NCBI RefSeq assembly: GCF_000981805.1
Contig: NZ_CP011132.1
Span: 4,526,001 to 4,590,000, forward strand
Origin: Citrobacter amalonaticus Y19
GTDB taxonomy: Bacteria; Pseudomonadota; Gammaproteobacteria; Enterobacterales; Enterobacteriaceae
Direction of reading: 5' to 3'
Length of the DNA: 64,000 bases
In this document: positions 46,627-55,907 of the stretch, in pieces
Layout: each line of letters begins with the position of its first letter
Position numbering within the stretch: the first letter of the stretch is position 1
The notes under the pieces: generated by a model
Database searches by the model: none
Told to the model about the DNA's origin: nothing
The model's input: only the letters and a program-made list of their open reading frames with translations
Made by a program: the position numbers and the translations under genes

Positions 46627-46818
46627 GGTTTGCTCCTTTTTCGACATTGTCACATCCCTTTCACATTCATGTTGGTGAGCGCTCAGGGTGTGGTTGTTAT
46701 TTTTCTTTGCGGACGGGACCGCAAAGGTCCAGAATTGGGTCAATTCCCTCCATCCAGGAGGGGCTTGTGACAGAATACCACAATGTTGGTATGTGTGTTC
46801 TTATACGGTTAAAAGAAA

Positions 46819-47655
46819 GTGAATAAGATACATCCAGAAGAAGTTAAAAATGTGATAAATGTCACGAGTTCCCGACAGGTTAACCTTTGGAAACGTGAGG
46901 ATTTGCAACACCCTCAGCCGGATGAGGTAGCCGAAGAGGTGCCCGTTGCGCTGGTCTATAACGGCATTTCTCATGTTGTGATGATGGCTTCGCCGAAGGA
47001 TCTGGAACATTTTGCGGTCGGTTTTTCCCTCTCCGAGGGGATTATTGACAGCCCGCGCGAGATCTATGGCATGGATGTGGTTCCCTCCTGTAACGGTCTT
47101 GAAGTCCAGATCGAACTTTCCAGTCGTCGTTTTATGGGGTTGAAAGAGCGTCGTCGCGCGCTGGCCGGACGCACCGGCTGTGGCGTATGCGGCGTTGAGC
47201 AGCTTAGTGATATCGGTAAACCCGTACAGCCACTGCCGTTCACCCAGACCTTTCATCTCGCCAGGCTTGACCACGCGTTAAGGCATCTGAAGGATTTTCA
47301 ACCCGTGGGACAGCTCACCGGCTGTACGCATGCTGCGGCGTGGGTGATGCCATCAGGCGAACTGGCGGGCGGACATGAAGATGTCGGTCGACATGTTGCG
47401 CTGGATAAACTGCTGGGACGACGTGCCGCAGAAGGGGAACGCTGGCTGCCGGGCGCGGCGCTGGTCTCCAGTCGCGCCAGCTATGAGATGGTGCAGAAGT
47501 CCGCAATGTGCGGCGTCGAGATCCTGTTCGCCGTTTCCGCCGCCACCACGCTCGCCATTGAAGTTGCCGAGCGCTGTAATCTGACGCTGGTGGGGTTCTG
47601 TAAGCCGGGCAAGGCAACCATTTATACGCATCCACAGCGTTTAATCGCTGAATGA
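46819..47655 (+). CDS. fdhD: Formate dehydrogenase sulfurtransferase FdhD
   Basis: Encodes 278 residues from a GTG at 46819; no in-frame ATG fits the E. coli N-terminus better. The sulfur-carrying cysteine motif RTGCGVCGVEQL lies near residue 118. Other FdhD blocks are GCTHAAAW, GGHEDVGRHVALDKLLG and SSRASYEMVQKSA. FdhD transfers sulfur from IscS to the Mo-bisMGD cofactor of formate dehydrogenases. It diverges from fdoG. Confidence 0.96.
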   Translation: MNKIHPEEVKNVINVTSSRQVNLWKREDLQHPQPDEVAEEVPVALVYNGISHVVMMASPKDLEHFAVGFSLSEGIIDSPREIYGMDVVPSCNGLEVQIELSSRRFMGLKERRRALAGRTGCGVCGVEQLSDIGKPVQPLPFTQTFHLARLDHALRHLKDFQPVGQLTGCTHAAAWVMPSGELAGGHEDVGRHVALDKLLGRRAAEGERWLPGAALVSSRASYEMVQKSAMCGVEILFAVSAATTLAIEVAERCNLTLVGFCKPGKATIYTHPQRLIAE

Positions 47656-47700
47656 TTTATGTTCAGTTAATTTGAATGATATAAGCAAATCCTTCCGCTT

Positions 47701-47766
47701 TTAGTTGTCTGAGTAACGGCCTATTATTTATCACATCAAGGCACGGTGCCTTACTCAAACAACTAA
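47701..47766. repeat. Nested inverted repeats upstream of the DUF1471 gene
   Basis: Outer arms TTAGTTGTCTGAGTAA and TTACTCAAACAACTAA pair at 15 of 16 positions across 34 bp. An inner perfect hairpin AAGGCAC-G-GTGCCTT lies at 47738-47752. The element ends 17 bp before the gene start, so it lies in its leader or operator region. Confidence 0.65.
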
Positions 47767-47783
47767 CTTGAAGGGTTTATATC

Positions 47784-47996
47784 ATGAAAAGCATCAAAAC
47801 TTTTGTCGCAATTATCGCTCTCGCTACCTCTTTCGGCTCTTTCGCTGCCCAGTCCGTGACCGCTACCGGTTCTACTCTGGAAAGCGCTGAAGCAAAAATC
47901 GCTGCGCAGGCTGAACAAGCCGGTGCAAGTTCCTACAAAATCACACAGGCTTACACCGGTAACCGCGTGCACATGACGGCGGAACTGACTAAATAA
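47784..47996 (+). CDS. Small periplasmic DUF1471 (YhcN/BhsA-like) protein
   Basis: Encodes 70 residues. The signal peptide is MKSIKTFVAIIALATSFGSFA, followed by about 49 mature residues with the DUF1471 pattern: EAKIAAQAEQAGASSYKI and a final strand NRVHMTAELTK. The family includes BhsA, McbA and YhcN, which affect biofilm and stress responses. It replaces K-12 yiiG between fdhD and frvR. Confidence 0.88.
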   Translation: MKSIKTFVAIIALATSFGSFAAQSVTATGSTLESAEAKIAAQAEQAGASSYKITQAYTGNRVHMTAELTK

Positions 47997-48017
47997 ATCG
48001 CAAGTTACTGTCGAAAG

Positions 48018-48040
48018 AGCGCCCCAGAGGCGCTTTTTTC
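48018..48040 (+). terminator. Terminator after the DUF1471 gene
   Basis: Stem AGCGCC/GGCGCT with a 5-nt loop and TTTTTT; between convergent genes. Confidence 0.9.
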
Positions 48041-48050
48041 GTTTCTGCGT

Positions 48051-49796
48051 TTACTGTTTTAGTAGTCCAATAAATGACTTATATCCCTTTAACCCGCAAA
48101 TGGTTTCAGCAGGATGACTGCATAGCACGCTGGCCAGATAGCTGAAGATTTTTAGTTCATGACGCGCATCGGCGGCGGCGCAGGCGATCAGCACATGGTT
48201 CACGGGGTCATTATTGACCAGAACAGCGTGTTCGAGGGTAATAAAGAATCCGCGAAAACGGCGCTTTTGTTCGCTCCAGCAATGGGGGATTGCCAGATGA
48301 TTGACTATCAGGTTTTCACCTTCGCCTTCTCGAGCGCAGATACGTTGCGCCTCATCGTCGGTAATCTGGTCTTGTGCCACAAGTCGGGTACAAATCTGGC
48401 GGATGATGTTGAGCCAGCCTTCGTCGGGGGTATTGGCATAGTGGAAACTGCCTGATTCAGAAAAGAAACGTTCCGGCTGCTGGCAAATAAACGCGGTGGC
48501 GAGAAAGCTTTTGATTTGTTCAGTGCCAGCGGAAGAAATGATGTTTTTGATGGTCAGGACATTTTTTAATGAATCATCCAGAAGGTAATGGCTGTTATTA
48601 ACGATCAGCAGCGGTTCCACCTCCTGACATATTGAGATCACATCACCGGGAGTTCGCGCAATGATGACCCGGCAATTCAATACGTCACGCTCAATAGCCT
48701 GCTGGTTAATGGTGGCAATGGCGTTTTGATCGGATAACAAAATGATGGGCTGACGTTCATTTTGATGCCGCTCCAGCGCACAGGCAAAGTAGAGCCCAAT
48801 CAGATCGCTGTCGAATAACGGGATAGCCAATTGCTCACGCAGCAGCGCAATGAAACGCAGGCTCATGTCGAACGCGGCGGGCCAGGCGGCTTTCAGGTTA
48901 TTCATGCTGCTCTGGCGATGTTCCGGAACCCAGATCGGGGCCGAAACGCATCTGCGCAGGTGACCGGTAATATTATCAACCAGTTGCGTATCAATGATGT
49001 TCAACGCGGCAACGCCGGGCACACGTTGCAGCAAAGAAACCACCGTTTCGGCAGATATGGTCATTGCCTGTTGTTGCTGTGTTTCCAGCAGTCCGAACAG
49101 CGTGTTGAACGCGTTCTCGCCGAGATAGATCCCGCTCTGCTCCACGATATTTTTTAGCAACGTATGCCGACATTCCGGCCATGTGCGGGTGAGCTGATTA
49201 CGTAGCGCATAGACCGCCAGTACCAGACTCGCAAGATATTCTCCCGACATCAGCGCAAACGCATCAAGACGTTCGCAGGCGGCGTTGAGTCGTTCCACAT
49301 TGTCTCGCGTCACGCCAGGGAGCGGAATTAACAGCGGATCTTTTTTGAGTAGGTTCGCCAACAGAACAACGCGTTTTTCTTCAGGCTCATCAATAAAATG
49401 GCCAACGCCCGGGCGACTGGAAAGGCAAAATGCACGTTCATAGCGCTGCTTCAGACGCGACAGACGATCGGCAACCCAGGTTTCCGGCAGGTTAAGCGCA
49501 GCCGCTAACTGTACGCGGGGAGTAAAAGGATTCAACAGCAGGAGCGCCAGCAACCGGTCATCATTATCATGGCGTTGCAGAAGCTGGAAAAAGCTGCGCC
49601 TGTCGATGATCTCCAGTTGATAGCTTGCGTTACCGCCAGGCTGAATGCGGGCCTTACCGCTGAGCGTAAAGTTGATGTAATCAATATCGCGCAGGATGGT
49701 TCTGCCCGAAACGCCAGTTTGCCGCGCCAGCGCGTTTAGCGAGCAGGGCTGTTGTTCAAGAAGGTCGACGAGCGTTAACTGGCGTTCACTGAGCAT
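48051..49796 (-). CDS. frvR: PTS-regulated transcriptional activator FrvR
   Basis: Encodes 581 residues. The N-terminal winged HTH has ALARQTGVSGRTILRDIDYIN near 20-45. PTS regulation domains fill the middle, and a C-terminal EIIA type-2 module has its phospho-His in LAIPHCWSEQ near 513. It is probably an activator tuned by PTS phosphorylation, controlling frv genes and possibly the divergent sugar cluster. The start overlaps the frvX stop by one base (TGATG). Confidence 0.95.
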   Translation of the reverse strand: MLSERQLTLVDLLEQQPCSLNALARQTGVSGRTILRDIDYINFTLSGKARIQPGGNASYQLEIIDRRSFFQLLQRHDNDDRLLALLLLNPFTPRVQLAAALNLPETWVADRLSRLKQRYERAFCLSSRPGVGHFIDEPEEKRVVLLANLLKKDPLLIPLPGVTRDNVERLNAACERLDAFALMSGEYLASLVLAVYALRNQLTRTWPECRHTLLKNIVEQSGIYLGENAFNTLFGLLETQQQQAMTISAETVVSLLQRVPGVAALNIIDTQLVDNITGHLRRCVSAPIWVPEHRQSSMNNLKAAWPAAFDMSLRFIALLREQLAIPLFDSDLIGLYFACALERHQNERQPIILLSDQNAIATINQQAIERDVLNCRVIIARTPGDVISICQEVEPLLIVNNSHYLLDDSLKNVLTIKNIISSAGTEQIKSFLATAFICQQPERFFSESGSFHYANTPDEGWLNIIRQICTRLVAQDQITDDEAQRICAREGEGENLIVNHLAIPHCWSEQKRRFRGFFITLEHAVLVNNDPVNHVLIACAAADARHELKIFSYLASVLCSHPAETICGLKGYKSFIGLLKQ

Positions 49797-50866
49797 CAGT
49801 TCACCTGACGAAAATCGGTAAATGCGTTGACCTTATCCGCGGTCAACGACGTCAGCAGTTCGCGCACCAGCGTAAACAGGGCGTCATAGTCCTTCGCGGA
49901 AATCATGCCGCTGTTAGCGTGAAGGTAACGGGTAGGCAAACAGAGCGCCGCGACCGGGCGACCTCCGCCCATCACGTTATAGCGCCCGCCGTCCGTTGCC
50001 CCGGTTTTCATGGTGCAAAACTGCACCGGAACAGCGCTACCTTCCGCACACGCTTTTAACGCAGCGACCAGTTGCTGATTGGGGAAGTAACGTTTATCAA
50101 ACAGCATCAGGCCTGGCCCTGCGCCCAGTTTCAAGGGGTATTTAATGTTGTCGATGCCGGGCACATCGCCTGCGACTGCCGTATCCAGCACGATAACCAG
50201 ATCAGGTTTGATATGTTCTGCTGAGGTTTGCGCCCCGCGCAGTCCAACTTCTTCTTCCACGCTGCCGACGCCGTAAAGCGTAATGTCGGGGTTATTCACC
50301 GTCTGTAACAGTTCTGTCATTAGCGCACAGCCGACGCGGTTATCCAGCGCTTTACCAACGATTTTGTCGTCACCCCAGCGGGCAAAGTTCGCTTCCGGGC
50401 TAATGAAATCACCCATGGCGATGCCGCGTTTTTCCACCTCTTCGCGGCTGCTCGCGCCAATATCGATAAACATCTCGTCAAAGGTCAGCGGCTGCTGCTT
50501 TTGCTTTTCCGTTAGCGCATGCGGCGCGACGGAACCGATGATTCCGGGGATTTTAACGCCCTTGCGCGTGCGAACGGCGACCCGATGGTTGAGCATTGAC
50601 TGATTCCACCAACCGCCGATGGTGGTGAAACGCAGAAAACCATTATCGTCGATATGCGTGACCATAAAGCCAACTTCATCCATATGGCCCACCACCGCCA
50701 CCTTTGGCCCGCAGTTGCCTTTGCGGGCGACAAAACTGCCGAGACCGTCAAAGGTTATTTCATCTACGTCGTGCTCCAGCGTGTTGATGAGGATATTGCG
50801 CACTTCTTGCTCATCGCCGCTGACGGCACTGGCCTCGCATAACTGCTGAAGTAACTCAATGTTCAT
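49796..50866 (-). CDS. frvX: M42-family aminopeptidase/endoglucanase-like FrvX
   Basis: Encodes 356 residues from ATG 50866, with AGGAG 7 nt upstream; a TTG two codons earlier is unlikely. M42 metal-binding motifs: VVGHMDEVGFMVTHI near 62, GKALDNRVGCALM near 177, SVEEEVGLRGAQTSAEH near 208, VLDTAVAGD, and the late His in TRYLHANSG. The family comprises cobalt/zinc aminopeptidases; the role in the frv operon is unknown. It overlaps frvB by 11 bp. Confidence 0.94.
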   Translation of the reverse strand: MNIELLQQLCEASAVSGDEQEVRNILINTLEHDVDEITFDGLGSFVARKGNCGPKVAVVGHMDEVGFMVTHIDDNGFLRFTTIGGWWNQSMLNHRVAVRTRKGVKIPGIIGSVAPHALTEKQKQQPLTFDEMFIDIGASSREEVEKRGIAMGDFISPEANFARWGDDKIVGKALDNRVGCALMTELLQTVNNPDITLYGVGSVEEEVGLRGAQTSAEHIKPDLVIVLDTAVAGDVPGIDNIKYPLKLGAGPGLMLFDKRYFPNQQLVAALKACAEGSAVPVQFCTMKTGATDGGRYNVMGGGRPVAALCLPTRYLHANSGMISAKDYDALFTLVRELLTSLTADKVNAFTDFRQVN

Positions 50867-52301
50867 GTGCAAGCTCCTGCTGCGCGGCTTTACGTCTGAG
50901 CCACAATCCTTTCAGGATGATGATTAACGAAATGTTCAGCGCCAGACCGATTGCCAGCACCAGATAAAAGGAACCGACCGGTGACATCAGGCCGATCAGA
51001 GGATCAAAGATACCTAATCCCGGCGCGAGGCGTTTGATTCCGAAGGCGATCACCAGCATACCGGTAATGCCGCCGGAGAGCGTATTCGCGGTAATCATCG
51101 GCAGCGGTGCGGCCAACGCGTAGGGAATCGCCGGTTCGGTAGCGACGGTGGCGCCGACCACAATCGCGCTGCTGGCGGCCGCCTTTTCTTGTTGAGTAAA
51201 CAGTTTTGGCGTCAGGTAGGTGGCAATACCCGCCGCGACGGGCGGCATCAATGCGACTACGCCGACAATGGCGTACCAGTCATAGATATGTTTTTCCAGT
51301 AGCGAGAAGCAGAAGAACCATGCGGTTTTGTTGATTGGCCCTCCCATATCAAATGCCAGCATCGCCCCAACGAGGAAGGCTGCGCCTAACTTCATTGACG
51401 GTGGAATGGTATTCAGGAAGTGCAGCAGGCCACCCATGATATCTGACATCACCGGGCCGATGACGTAATACGTTAATACGCCAAACACCAGCAGAGTGAC
51501 AAACGGGATCAGCATTGAGCCAAGTAGCGGCTGGAGCGCTTTGCCGAGTCGCACTTTACGAAACCACAGCACGAAATAACCGATCGCCAATCCCAGGACC
51601 ACCGCACCGAGAAATCCCGCGCCGGACTGAGTGCCGAGCAGACCTTTATCGTTAGCCAGATAGCAAACCAGAAACGCCGGAGCGAAGGCGGGTTTATCGG
51701 CAATCGACCACGCGATATACGCCCCCATAATCGGGATCATAAAGGTGAAACCCAGATAGCCGATGGATTCGATAATCCAGGTAAATGACGGCGATCCTTT
51801 CGACATATCGGTATAGGGCAAGCCAAACTGTACCAGCATATTGGCGATAGCGACCAGGATACCGCCGCCGATAACAAACGGCAGGGCAGCGGAAACACCG
51901 GCCATCAGATGGCTCATTACGCTGCCCTGTTGGACATCTTGTTTACCGAGCTTCACGCCGCTATCGGCGGCAAAAAGCTGCGAATGAGACGGTAACTGCG
52001 TGAAAATCTGGTCGATGTTTTTCAGTGCCTGAGAAATGGCGATCTCATAGACTTTTTTCCCGGCGAAACGCGCCCTGTCTTCACCGCTTAAGCCTCGCCC
52101 GGTGGCTAAAATGACGTAATCAGCCGCGGCAATTTCATCCTGAGTCAGGCGGTTTTCGACGCCGCTTGCCCCCTGGGTTTCGACTTTAATGGTGTGACCG
52201 AGCGAACGCGCTTTTTGTTCCAGCGCTTCCGCGACCATGTAGGTGTGAGCAATGCCCGCAGGACAGTTGGTGATTGCCACTAAACGTAAGGATGACTCCA
52301 T
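50856..52301 (-). CDS. frvB: Fructose-like PTS EIIBC component FrvB
   Basis: Encodes 481 residues. The N-terminal EIIB domain has phospho-Cys13 in ITNCPAGIAHTYMVAEAL. The EIIC domain (about 120-470) has ten or so membrane segments with family motifs GGPINKTAWFFC and VGATVATEPAIPYALAAPLP. It imports and phosphorylates an unidentified ketose-like sugar. AAGGA precedes the start. It lies between frvA (10-bp gap) and frvX. Confidence 0.94.
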   Translation of the reverse strand: MESSLRLVAITNCPAGIAHTYMVAEALEQKARSLGHTIKVETQGASGVENRLTQDEIAAADYVILATGRGLSGEDRARFAGKKVYEIAISQALKNIDQIFTQLPSHSQLFAADSGVKLGKQDVQQGSVMSHLMAGVSAALPFVIGGGILVAIANMLVQFGLPYTDMSKGSPSFTWIIESIGYLGFTFMIPIMGAYIAWSIADKPAFAPAFLVCYLANDKGLLGTQSGAGFLGAVVLGLAIGYFVLWFRKVRLGKALQPLLGSMLIPFVTLLVFGVLTYYVIGPVMSDIMGGLLHFLNTIPPSMKLGAAFLVGAMLAFDMGGPINKTAWFFCFSLLEKHIYDWYAIVGVVALMPPVAAGIATYLTPKLFTQQEKAAASSAIVVGATVATEPAIPYALAAPLPMITANTLSGGITGMLVIAFGIKRLAPGLGIFDPLIGLMSPVGSFYLVLAIGLALNISLIIILKGLWLRRKAAQQELAHEH

Positions 52302-52311
52302 AGCCGCTTCC

Positions 52312-52758
52312 TTATGAGGTTAAGGTCTGATTTAACAGGGCAAGCACCTGACTGGCGTCACCCTGTTTCAGTTGATTGATGAAATCCTGATGGATAATTT
52401 TGCGGCATAGCGTGCCGATGATTTTGACCTGGTCCTCTTCACCGGTTTGTGGCACGCCGAGGCAGATCCAACAGTTGACGCCTTCGCCATCGCTGGCCTT
52501 CCAGTCAATACTCTGGGTTTTACGGGCAAACAGAACAAAGGGTTGCTTCACGCAGACGCTTTTTCCGTGAGGAACGGCGATGCCTGAGCCGAATCCGGTG
52601 GAATGCAGTTTTTCCCGCATCAGTAGCGTTTGCAGAAATAACGGGCGATCGGTGATATAGCCATTCTTAAACGCTATTTCCGCGAGCTGTTTGAGTATGG
52701 AATAAGGAGTATTACCCTGAATATTCAGATCAATACAGTTTTCGTTGAGTTCCGACAT
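52312..52758 (-). CDS. frvA: Fructose-like PTS EIIA component FrvA
   Basis: Encodes 148 residues with an EIIA type-2 fold. The phosphorylated His64 is in GSGIAVPHGKS by count. It passes phosphate from HPr to FrvB. It is first gene of the frvABXR operon, and a 28-bp perfect palindrome sits directly upstream of its ribosome site. Confidence 0.95.
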   Translation of the reverse strand: MSELNENCIDLNIQGNTPYSILKQLAEIAFKNGYITDRPLFLQTLLMREKLHSTGFGSGIAVPHGKSVCVKQPFVLFARKTQSIDWKASDGEGVNCWICLGVPQTGEEDQVKIIGTLCRKIIHQDFINQLKQGDASQVLALLNQTLTS

Positions 52759-53240
52759 AGAGTGACTCCGTTAAAATCATTTTTATGATTTTAACGATGA
52801 ACAGACGATGAGATGAGCGGCAATATGTCGGCGGGCAATGACATAATTCGCGCTAAGCATGAGCAGCCTTTGTGCGCAAGCCCACATTTTGACGCCTCAC
52901 ACCGGGAAAAATAGAGGCGTTGTGGACCTCTTCATCGTAAAAAAAAGCGATAGCTATCACATTTTTCTCTTTTTATAAAAACGATATAACCCGTTGCCGA
53001 GGGAGTCTTACTGTCGGTTTTTTCATGTTGAATTAACTCAATGATAAGTAAGGGAATTGAAAAATAATCTTTGGATTAAATTCAATTTATAAATGAGATA
53101 TGCATCACAAAAAACAGCTTTATAATGAGCCTGTCAATATTAGGTGATTACGAATTTATCGGCATTATGTGATCTTCGTTGCAAATATCAGGCTTGAAGT
53201 CAGGGAAAAATGTTTCCACGGACGCTTCGGAGGAAACGCA
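52759..53240. promoter_or_regulatory. Divergent frvA / sugar-cluster control region
   Basis: 482 bp without a gene. Candidate CRP sites are AGCGA-N6-TCACA (52946-52961) and TGAGA-N6-TCACA (53094-53109). A -10 TATAAT lies at 53121-53126, with the second CRP site overlapping the expected -35. The palindrome next to frvA is listed separately. Control of both operons by CRP, and perhaps FrvR, is inference. Confidence 0.5.
52769..52796 (-). promoter_or_regulatory. Perfect palindrome before frvA
   Basis: 12-bp perfect arms CGTTAAAATCAT and ATGATTTTAACG flank TTTT. The element ends 10 bp before the frvA start, next to GGAGT. It may be a protein operator or an RNA hairpin controlling ribosome access. 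Confidence 0.6.
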
Positions 53241-54221
53241 ATGAAAATGGGTATTGTCATTAGTGGTGGAGACGTTTCTGGAATAAATAATTTCATATTC
53301 CAGGTCGCCAGACTCGCGGATGCAAAAATTACGTTATTCAATGGTGGTATCCCCGGTTTACTGGAGAAAAATCACCATGACGTGACATGGCGAGATTTGG
53401 TTGATTTTTCTATCGCGGCGATACCTGTCATTACCTCAGGAAGAACCACCCGGAAGTTGCAGCGTAGCGAGTATGAAACGATCGCCAGAAAACTCAAGTC
53501 GTTGCACATTGATGTGCTGATTATGGCGGGCGGCGACGGCAGTTTACAGTTTCTCAATACCCTGAGCGAGTTTGATATTAATTGTTTTGGCGTAGGGATG
53601 ACTATCGATAATGATGTTTATGGCAGCCATTATACGATTGGTTTTTCGACCGCCTGCGAACAGATTATTAAGGAGGTTTCGCGTTTAAGAAATACGGGCA
53701 GAGCGCTACCCGGTCGCGTGTTTATGGTGGAATTGTTGGGCGGATATTGTGGCGAATTAACACTGCAATCAGCCATTAAATGCAATGCGGATATTGCCCT
53801 GATCCCGGAATCCCAGATGCCGCTTGAAACCTTAGCGCAGCGGGTGAAGCAGAAACTGTCTGTCCAGAACAGCGTGATTATTCTGTGCTCCGAAGGCTAC
53901 ACCCGAGAATATTCTCCCGGCTTTCAGGGAGCGATTGACACAATGATTAAGCAACTCGAACCGCGTATTGGCGAGCGAATTCGTAAAACGATAGTCGGTT
54001 ACGGTTTACGTAATGGCGATCCGACCTGTGAAGAAATTTATCAGGGCACCATTATGGCGAGCGAAGTGGTTCGGTGCATCCTGTCAGGGATGAAAAATAA
54101 AGCGATTATTATAAATCAAAGCAATAAACCTATTCCGATTGATCTCGTAAGTATGAAAAAACGTCTGGTTGATACAGAAGGACATCATTACAAACTTGCC
54201 AAACAACTCAATATTATTTGA
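53241..54221 (+). CDS. Phosphofructokinase-family sugar kinase, diverged active site
   Basis: Encodes 326 residues from ATG 53241, preceded by GGAGGAAA. PfkA-type landmarks: SGGDVSGIN near 8, GGDGS at 97-101 (ATP type), TIDND at 121-125 with the catalytic Asp, and GGYCGELTL near 167. Against E. coli PfkA, several fructose-6-phosphate contact positions differ: R171 to Gly168, M169 to Leu166, H249 to Tyr254 and G124 to Met120. The arginines equivalent to R162, R243 and R252 remain. It probably phosphorylates another PTS-derived ketose phosphate. It heads a seven-gene unit. Confidence 0.85.
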   Translation: MKMGIVISGGDVSGINNFIFQVARLADAKITLFNGGIPGLLEKNHHDVTWRDLVDFSIAAIPVITSGRTTRKLQRSEYETIARKLKSLHIDVLIMAGGDGSLQFLNTLSEFDINCFGVGMTIDNDVYGSHYTIGFSTACEQIIKEVSRLRNTGRALPGRVFMVELLGGYCGELTLQSAIKCNADIALIPESQMPLETLAQRVKQKLSVQNSVIILCSEGYTREYSPGFQGAIDTMIKQLEPRIGERIRKTIVGYGLRNGDPTCEEIYQGTIMASEVVRCILSGMKNKAIIINQSNKPIPIDLVSMKKRLVDTEGHHYKLAKQLNII

Positions 54222-54232
54222 GGAGACCTTAC

Positions 54233-54547
54233 ATGCTTAAAATTCTTTGCGTATGTGGCTGCGGCCTCGGTTCAAGTTTTGCTATTGAAATGACGGCGAA
54301 AGCGGTTTTAAAGAAACTGGAAATTCCTGCTCATATCGAACATACCACGGTATCCGAAGCAGGGGCATTTAAATCCGACATGATCCTGACGCAAAAAACC
54401 TTTGCTGACATCTTAACGGCTGACGCCAGCGAAGAAGAAATTAAACGGGTCGTGGTACTGAATAAGCTCACAGACAAAGACGAAATTGAAGCCAAGATCG
54501 TCGCGTTTTTAAAAGAGCGGAATCTGAAGGTAGCCCATTATGAATAG
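54233..54547 (+). CDS. PTS EIIB component, ascorbate/SgcB type
   Basis: Encodes 104 residues. The EIIB loop CVCGCGLGSSFAIEM aligns with UlaB (CGNGQGSS), making Cys8 the likely phospho-cysteine; Cys6 and Cys10 are unusual neighbours. GGAG lies just before the start. It overlaps the EIIC gene by 8 bp, indicating a coupled pair. Sugar unknown. Confidence 0.88.
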   Translation: MLKILCVCGCGLGSSFAIEMTAKAVLKKLEIPAHIEHTTVSEAGAFKSDMILTQKTFADILTADASEEEIKRVVVLNKLTDKDEIEAKIVAFLKERNLKVAHYE

Positions 54548-55907
54548 CTTCGTTGAATTCATCGTTAAAGATTTGCTCGGTCAGGCGTCGATATTAATCG
54601 CGTTTATTGCGATGCTCGGGCTTATCCTGCAAAAGAAATCGCCGGGAAAAACCGCAGAAGGCACGTTTAAAACGTTGCTCGGTTTTTTAATCATGATGGC
54701 CGGGATCAACATTATTGTCGCCACACTGACCTTCCTGAACGATATTTTTACTCAGGGATTTGGCATGAAGGGCTACATTACCGATGTGGCCGCCATTGCC
54801 GGATTAGCCAACCGCGAGCTGGGCTCGGAAGTAGCGTTAACCCTGATGGTGATTTTTGCCGTTAACATCATCATCGCGCGTCTGACGCCGCTGAAATACA
54901 TCTTCCTGACCGGACAGGCGTTATTGTGGATGGCGACCATTGGCGCGGTCATTGGTTATAAATCGGGTCTGACCGGACTGCCGCTGATTCTGACCGGCGG
55001 TATTTTTGGCGGCATCATGGCGGTTCTGATGCCTGCGCTGGCGCAACCGGTGGTCAGACGTATCACCGGCTCGGATGATGTGGCGCTGGGACACTTTTGC
55101 ACCATTGGCTACCTGGTACAGGCGGCGGTGGCTAAAGTGGTGGGCAAAGGGTCTCGCTCCACGGAAGACCTCGAATTACCTGATAACTTCAAGTTCTTGC
55201 AGGATACTTACCTTGCAATGGCGGTCGTGATGGTACCGATGTACCTCATTCCGGCGCTGGCGGCGGGTCCGGAATATATTGCCCAGTTCTCCGGCGGCGT
55301 TAACTACCTGATGTATGCCTTTATGCAGTCCATTCAGTTTGTGGCCGGTGTCTTCGTGCTTTACAGCGGCGTGCGTTTATTGCTCAACGAACTGGTTCCG
55401 GCGTTTCGCGGTATCGCCATGCGTATCGTCCCGGATGCCAAGCCGGCGCTGGATTGCCCGGTTCTGTTCCCTTATGCGCCCAACGCGGTGATTGTTGGAT
55501 TCCTGGCGACAACCGTTGGTTCCATCATCGGCATGCTGGTGTTCCCGATGTTTGGTCTGGCGATGATTCTGCCGGGTCTGCTGACCAACTTCTTTGCTGG
55601 CGGGACGGCGGGGGTCTTTGGCAATGCGCTGGGCGGTCGTCGCGGGGCGATGATCGGCGGCGTGGTTCACGGTCTGTTCATCACCTTCTTGCCTGCGATT
55701 CTGGTGCCGATGCTGGAAACCTACGGTTTCACCGGCGTCACATTCAGCGATTCAGACGTCATCAGCTCTGGTCTCGTCCTGGGCCACGCCTTCCAGAATA
55801 ACTGGCTCTTTGTTGCATTGTTCATTGTTTTTGTTGCCGCACTGGCATGGTTCGTAAACGGTAAATCCACTAAGCCAAAAGGGGAAAATGTTCATGAGTC
55901 TGTATAA
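54540..55907 (+). CDS. PTS EIIC component, UlaA/SgaT family
   Basis: Encodes 455 residues and is strongly hydrophobic, with ten or more membrane segments. UlaA-like features include MMAGINIIVATLTFLNDIF, the region PNAVIVGFLATTVGSIIGML and the late GNALGGRRGAMIGGVVHG. It forms the sugar channel with the adjacent EIIB. Family members carry ascorbate or related compounds; the downstream PFK-like kinase and ketose aldolase argue for a ketose or alditol here. It overlaps the aldolase by 14 bp. Confidence 0.9.
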   Translation: MNSFVEFIVKDLLGQASILIAFIAMLGLILQKKSPGKTAEGTFKTLLGFLIMMAGINIIVATLTFLNDIFTQGFGMKGYITDVAAIAGLANRELGSEVALTLMVIFAVNIIIARLTPLKYIFLTGQALLWMATIGAVIGYKSGLTGLPLILTGGIFGGIMAVLMPALAQPVVRRITGSDDVALGHFCTIGYLVQAAVAKVVGKGSRSTEDLELPDNFKFLQDTYLAMAVVMVPMYLIPALAAGPEYIAQFSGGVNYLMYAFMQSIQFVAGVFVLYSGVRLLLNELVPAFRGIAMRIVPDAKPALDCPVLFPYAPNAVIVGFLATTVGSIIGMLVFPMFGLAMILPGLLTNFFAGGTAGVFGNALGGRRGAMIGGVVHGLFITFLPAILVPMLETYGFTGVTFSDSDVISSGLVLGHAFQNNWLFVALFIVFVAALAWFVNGKSTKPKGENVHESV

